Source: Serpentinicella alkaliphila
GTDB lineage: Bacteria; Bacillota; Clostridia; Peptostreptococcales; Natronincolaceae
Length of the DNA: 64,000 nucleotides
Direction of reading: 5' to 3'
NCBI RefSeq assembly: GCF_018141405.1
Contig: NZ_CP058648.1
Span: 263,001 to 327,000 of the forward strand
The position numbers and the translations under genes are program-made. The number at the start of each line of letters is the position of its first letter. Position 1 is the stretch's first letter. The notes under the pieces were generated by a model that made no database searches, was not told the origin of the DNA, and saw only the letters and a program-made list of their open reading frames with translations. Positions 62,584 through 64,000 of the stretch are shown piece by piece.

Positions 62584-64000
62584 TTATTTTGCAATAGCAT
62601 TAAATTTACAGGCTTCAAAACACGCTCCACATTTAATACATTTTTCCGGATCTATTTTATGGGCCTCTTTCGTATTTCCCTCTATACATTCAACTGGACA
62701 AACCTTCTTACATAGTGTACAACCTTTACAATTATCAGACATTATTTCATACTTTTTAAGTGCTGTGCATACCCCCGCAGGACAATGCTTATTAAATACA
62801 TGTTGCTCATATTCATTATAGAAATACTTTAGAGTGCTTAGAACTGGATTCGGCGAGCTTTGTCCTAGGCCACAAAGGGAGCTTATTTTAATCATTTCAC
62901 CAAGACGTTTTAAATCCTCTAAATCCTCTTTAGTACCTTTGCCTTCAGTTATCTTTATTAAGATTTCATGTAATCTTCGATTACCTATTCTACATGGTGT
63001 ACATTTACCACAGGACTCTTCCTCTGTAAATTCAAGATAAAACTTAGCTATATTTACCATGCAATCATCTTCATCCATTACAATCATTCCACCAGACCCC
63101 ATCATAGAACCAATTTCCTTTAAGCTTTCAAAGTCAATGGCAGTATCTAAAAGCTCTTCAGGAATACAACCACCTGAGGGCCCGCCTGTTTGCACAGCTT
63201 TAAATTTCTTACCATCTCTTATGCCACCGCCTATATCAAATATAACCTCTCGCATCTTAATTCCCATCGGCACTTCAATAAGTCCAACATTGTTTACTTT
63301 CCCAGCCAGCGCAAATACCTTTGTACCTCTGCTCTTCTCCGTACCAATCTTATTAAACCATTCAGGTCCATTTAAAAGAATTGGTGGAACATTCGCAAAG
63401 GTTTCCACGTTATTAACACAGGTTGGCCTATTCCACAGCCCACTTTCTGCAGGGAATGGTGGTTTTGCATTAGGTTCCCCTCTTCCCCCTTCTATAGAAT
63501 TTAGCAGTGCGGTTTCTTCACCGCAAACAAAGGCTCCTGCACCATATTTAAGCTCTATATCAAAATTGAATTTTGTCCCAAAAACCCCTTCTCCTAGGAA
63601 TCCATATTTTCTAGCCTGTTCTATAGCAATCTTTAATCTATGTATAGCCAATGGATACTCTGCCCTAATATAGACATATCCTTTTTCTGCGCCAATAGCA
63701 TATGCTCCAATTGCCATAGCCTCAAGTACACTATGAGGATCCCCTTCTAAAATACTTCTATCCATAAATGCACCAGGGTCCCCTTCATCTGCATTGCAAA
63801 TAATAAACTTTAAGTCATTTTTATTATTATATGTCAGCTCCCACTTGTAGCCAGTTGAGAAACCACCACCGCCTCTTCCCCTAAGTCCGCTATCTTTAAC
63901 AAGCTTTATTACTTCTTCCTGCTTCATTTCTGTTAATGCCTTACCAAGAGCTAAATATCCATCAACAGCAATATACTCCCTTATGTCCTCTGGGTTAATT
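62584..64000 (-). CDS. hydB: NuoF-like hydrogenase subunit (HydB / HndC type), partial at right edge
   Basis: Flavin- and NAD(P)-binding subunit, 5' end missing: the frame stays open to the window edge (INPEDIREYIAVDGYLALGK before the visible RGRGGGGFSTGYKW). FMN/NAD region RGRGGGGFSTGYKW, then ADEGDPGAFMDRSILEGDPH and GAFVCGEETALLNSIEG; a 4Fe-4S motif SCGKCTPCRIGNRRL; and two C-terminal ferredoxin motifs, CKGCTLCKKVCPVECI and CIKCGACFEACKFNAI. About 472 codons are visible against about 600 for HydB, so the missing part is the N-terminal thioredoxin-like 2Fe-2S domain. The HydC-like (NuoE) gene is expected beyond the edge. Confidence 0.95.
   Translation of the reverse strand, partial: INPEDIREYIAVDGYLALGKALTEMKQEEVIKLVKDSGLRGRGGGGFSTGYKWELTYNNKNDLKFIICNADEGDPGAFMDRSILEGDPHSVLEAMAIGAYAIGAEKGYVYIRAEYPLAIHRLKIAIEQARKYGFLGEGVFGTKFNFDIELKYGAGAFVCGEETALLNSIEGGRGEPNAKPPFPAESGLWNRPTCVNNVETFANVPPILLNGPEWFNKIGTEKSRGTKVFALAGKVNNVGLIEVPMGIKMREVIFDIGGGIRDGKKFKAVQTGGPSGGCIPEELLDTAIDFESLKEIGSMMGSGGMIVMDEDDCMVNIAKFYLEFTEEESCGKCTPCRIGNRRLHEILIKITEGKGTKEDLEDLKRLGEMIKISSLCGLGQSSPNPVLSTLKYFYNEYEQHVFNKHCPAGVCTALKKYEIMSDNCKGCTLCKKVCPVECIEGNTKEAHKIDPEKCIKCGACFEACKFNAIAK

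Noticed and set aside
63059-63673. 204-codon plus-strand frame within the NuoF-like gene
   Set aside because: Antisense shadow of a clear, conserved enzyme with all its motifs.

Overview
This window reads as a chromosome segment of a low-GC, Gram-positive, anaerobic, probably spore-forming member of the Clostridia (Alkaliphilus/Natronincola-like by general character; no rRNA or other taxonomic marker is present). The support is the strong AT bias, AGGAGG-type ribosome binding sites, short rho-independent terminators, lipoprotein signal peptides, an S-box riboswitch, an [FeFe] hydrogenase, a cobalamin-dependent methionine synthase with a separate activation subunit, tandem chemoreceptors and a group IIC intron. 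No tRNA, rRNA or CRISPR array was seen.

Layout. 1-2.8 kb: a YnjB-type ABC importer operon running off the left edge, with a 53-codon remnant of an ADP-ribosylglycohydrolase between its genes. 2.9-6.5 kb: a sulfur module (split YeeE/YedE transporter, TusA-like protein, two-domain rhodanese lipoprotein) with a nucleoside hydrolase on the opposite strand. 6.7-14.3 kb: three tandem paralogous chemoreceptors, the middle one carrying one in-frame TAG, flanked by two gene remnants (an L,D-transpeptidase and an IS1182-like transposase). 14.4-18.3 kb: an orphan acidic repeat protein, a nitroreductase, a DUF368 protein and an ABC ATPase-permease pair with no binding protein. 18.4-27 kb: argC-argJ-argB-argD-carA-carB behind a clear ARG box. 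27-35.8 kb: YtxH/DUF948 proteins, a long glutamine synthetase, a PP2C-type response regulator with a degenerate receiver, MgtC, a beta-CASP nuclease and a reductive-dehalogenase-like iron-sulfur protein. 35.9-40.2 kb: a methionine synthase operon under a SAM-I riboswitch. 40.2-47.2 kb: an intact L,D-transpeptidase, then an extracytosolic flavin redox cluster: FAD reductase lipoprotein, NarL-type two-component system, double FMN-binding lipoprotein and ApbE. 47.2-54.2 kb: a HAD phosphatase, cyanophycin synthetase and cyanophycinase, a Na/Pi cotransporter and an aspartate racemase. 54.5-57.7 kb: a Met-Pro-Gly-Tyr repeat protein with a sigma-K-like promoter, a group IIC intron inserted beside a terminator, and an Asp23 protein. 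57.9-64 kb: small conserved proteins, an ECF sigma/anti-sigma pair and the HydA-HydB part of an electron-bifurcating-type hydrogenase running off the right edge.

How it fits together. Arginine synthesis, cyanophycin synthesis and breakdown, aspartate racemase and glutamine synthetase suggest nitrogen storage as arginine-aspartate polymer. The 41-47 kb block encodes most of a surface flavin electron-transfer route: ApbE would attach FMN to the two-site lipoprotein, which could pass electrons to a membrane-anchored reductase of unknown substrate, with a dedicated sensor kinase and regulator between them. This is the best candidate for an undescribed system, because the reductase appears to lack parts of the standard fumarate-reductase active site. 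Gene decay (two fragments and one nonsense-interrupted receptor within 6 kb, plus the remnant at 1.4 kb) and the intron show recent genome turnover.
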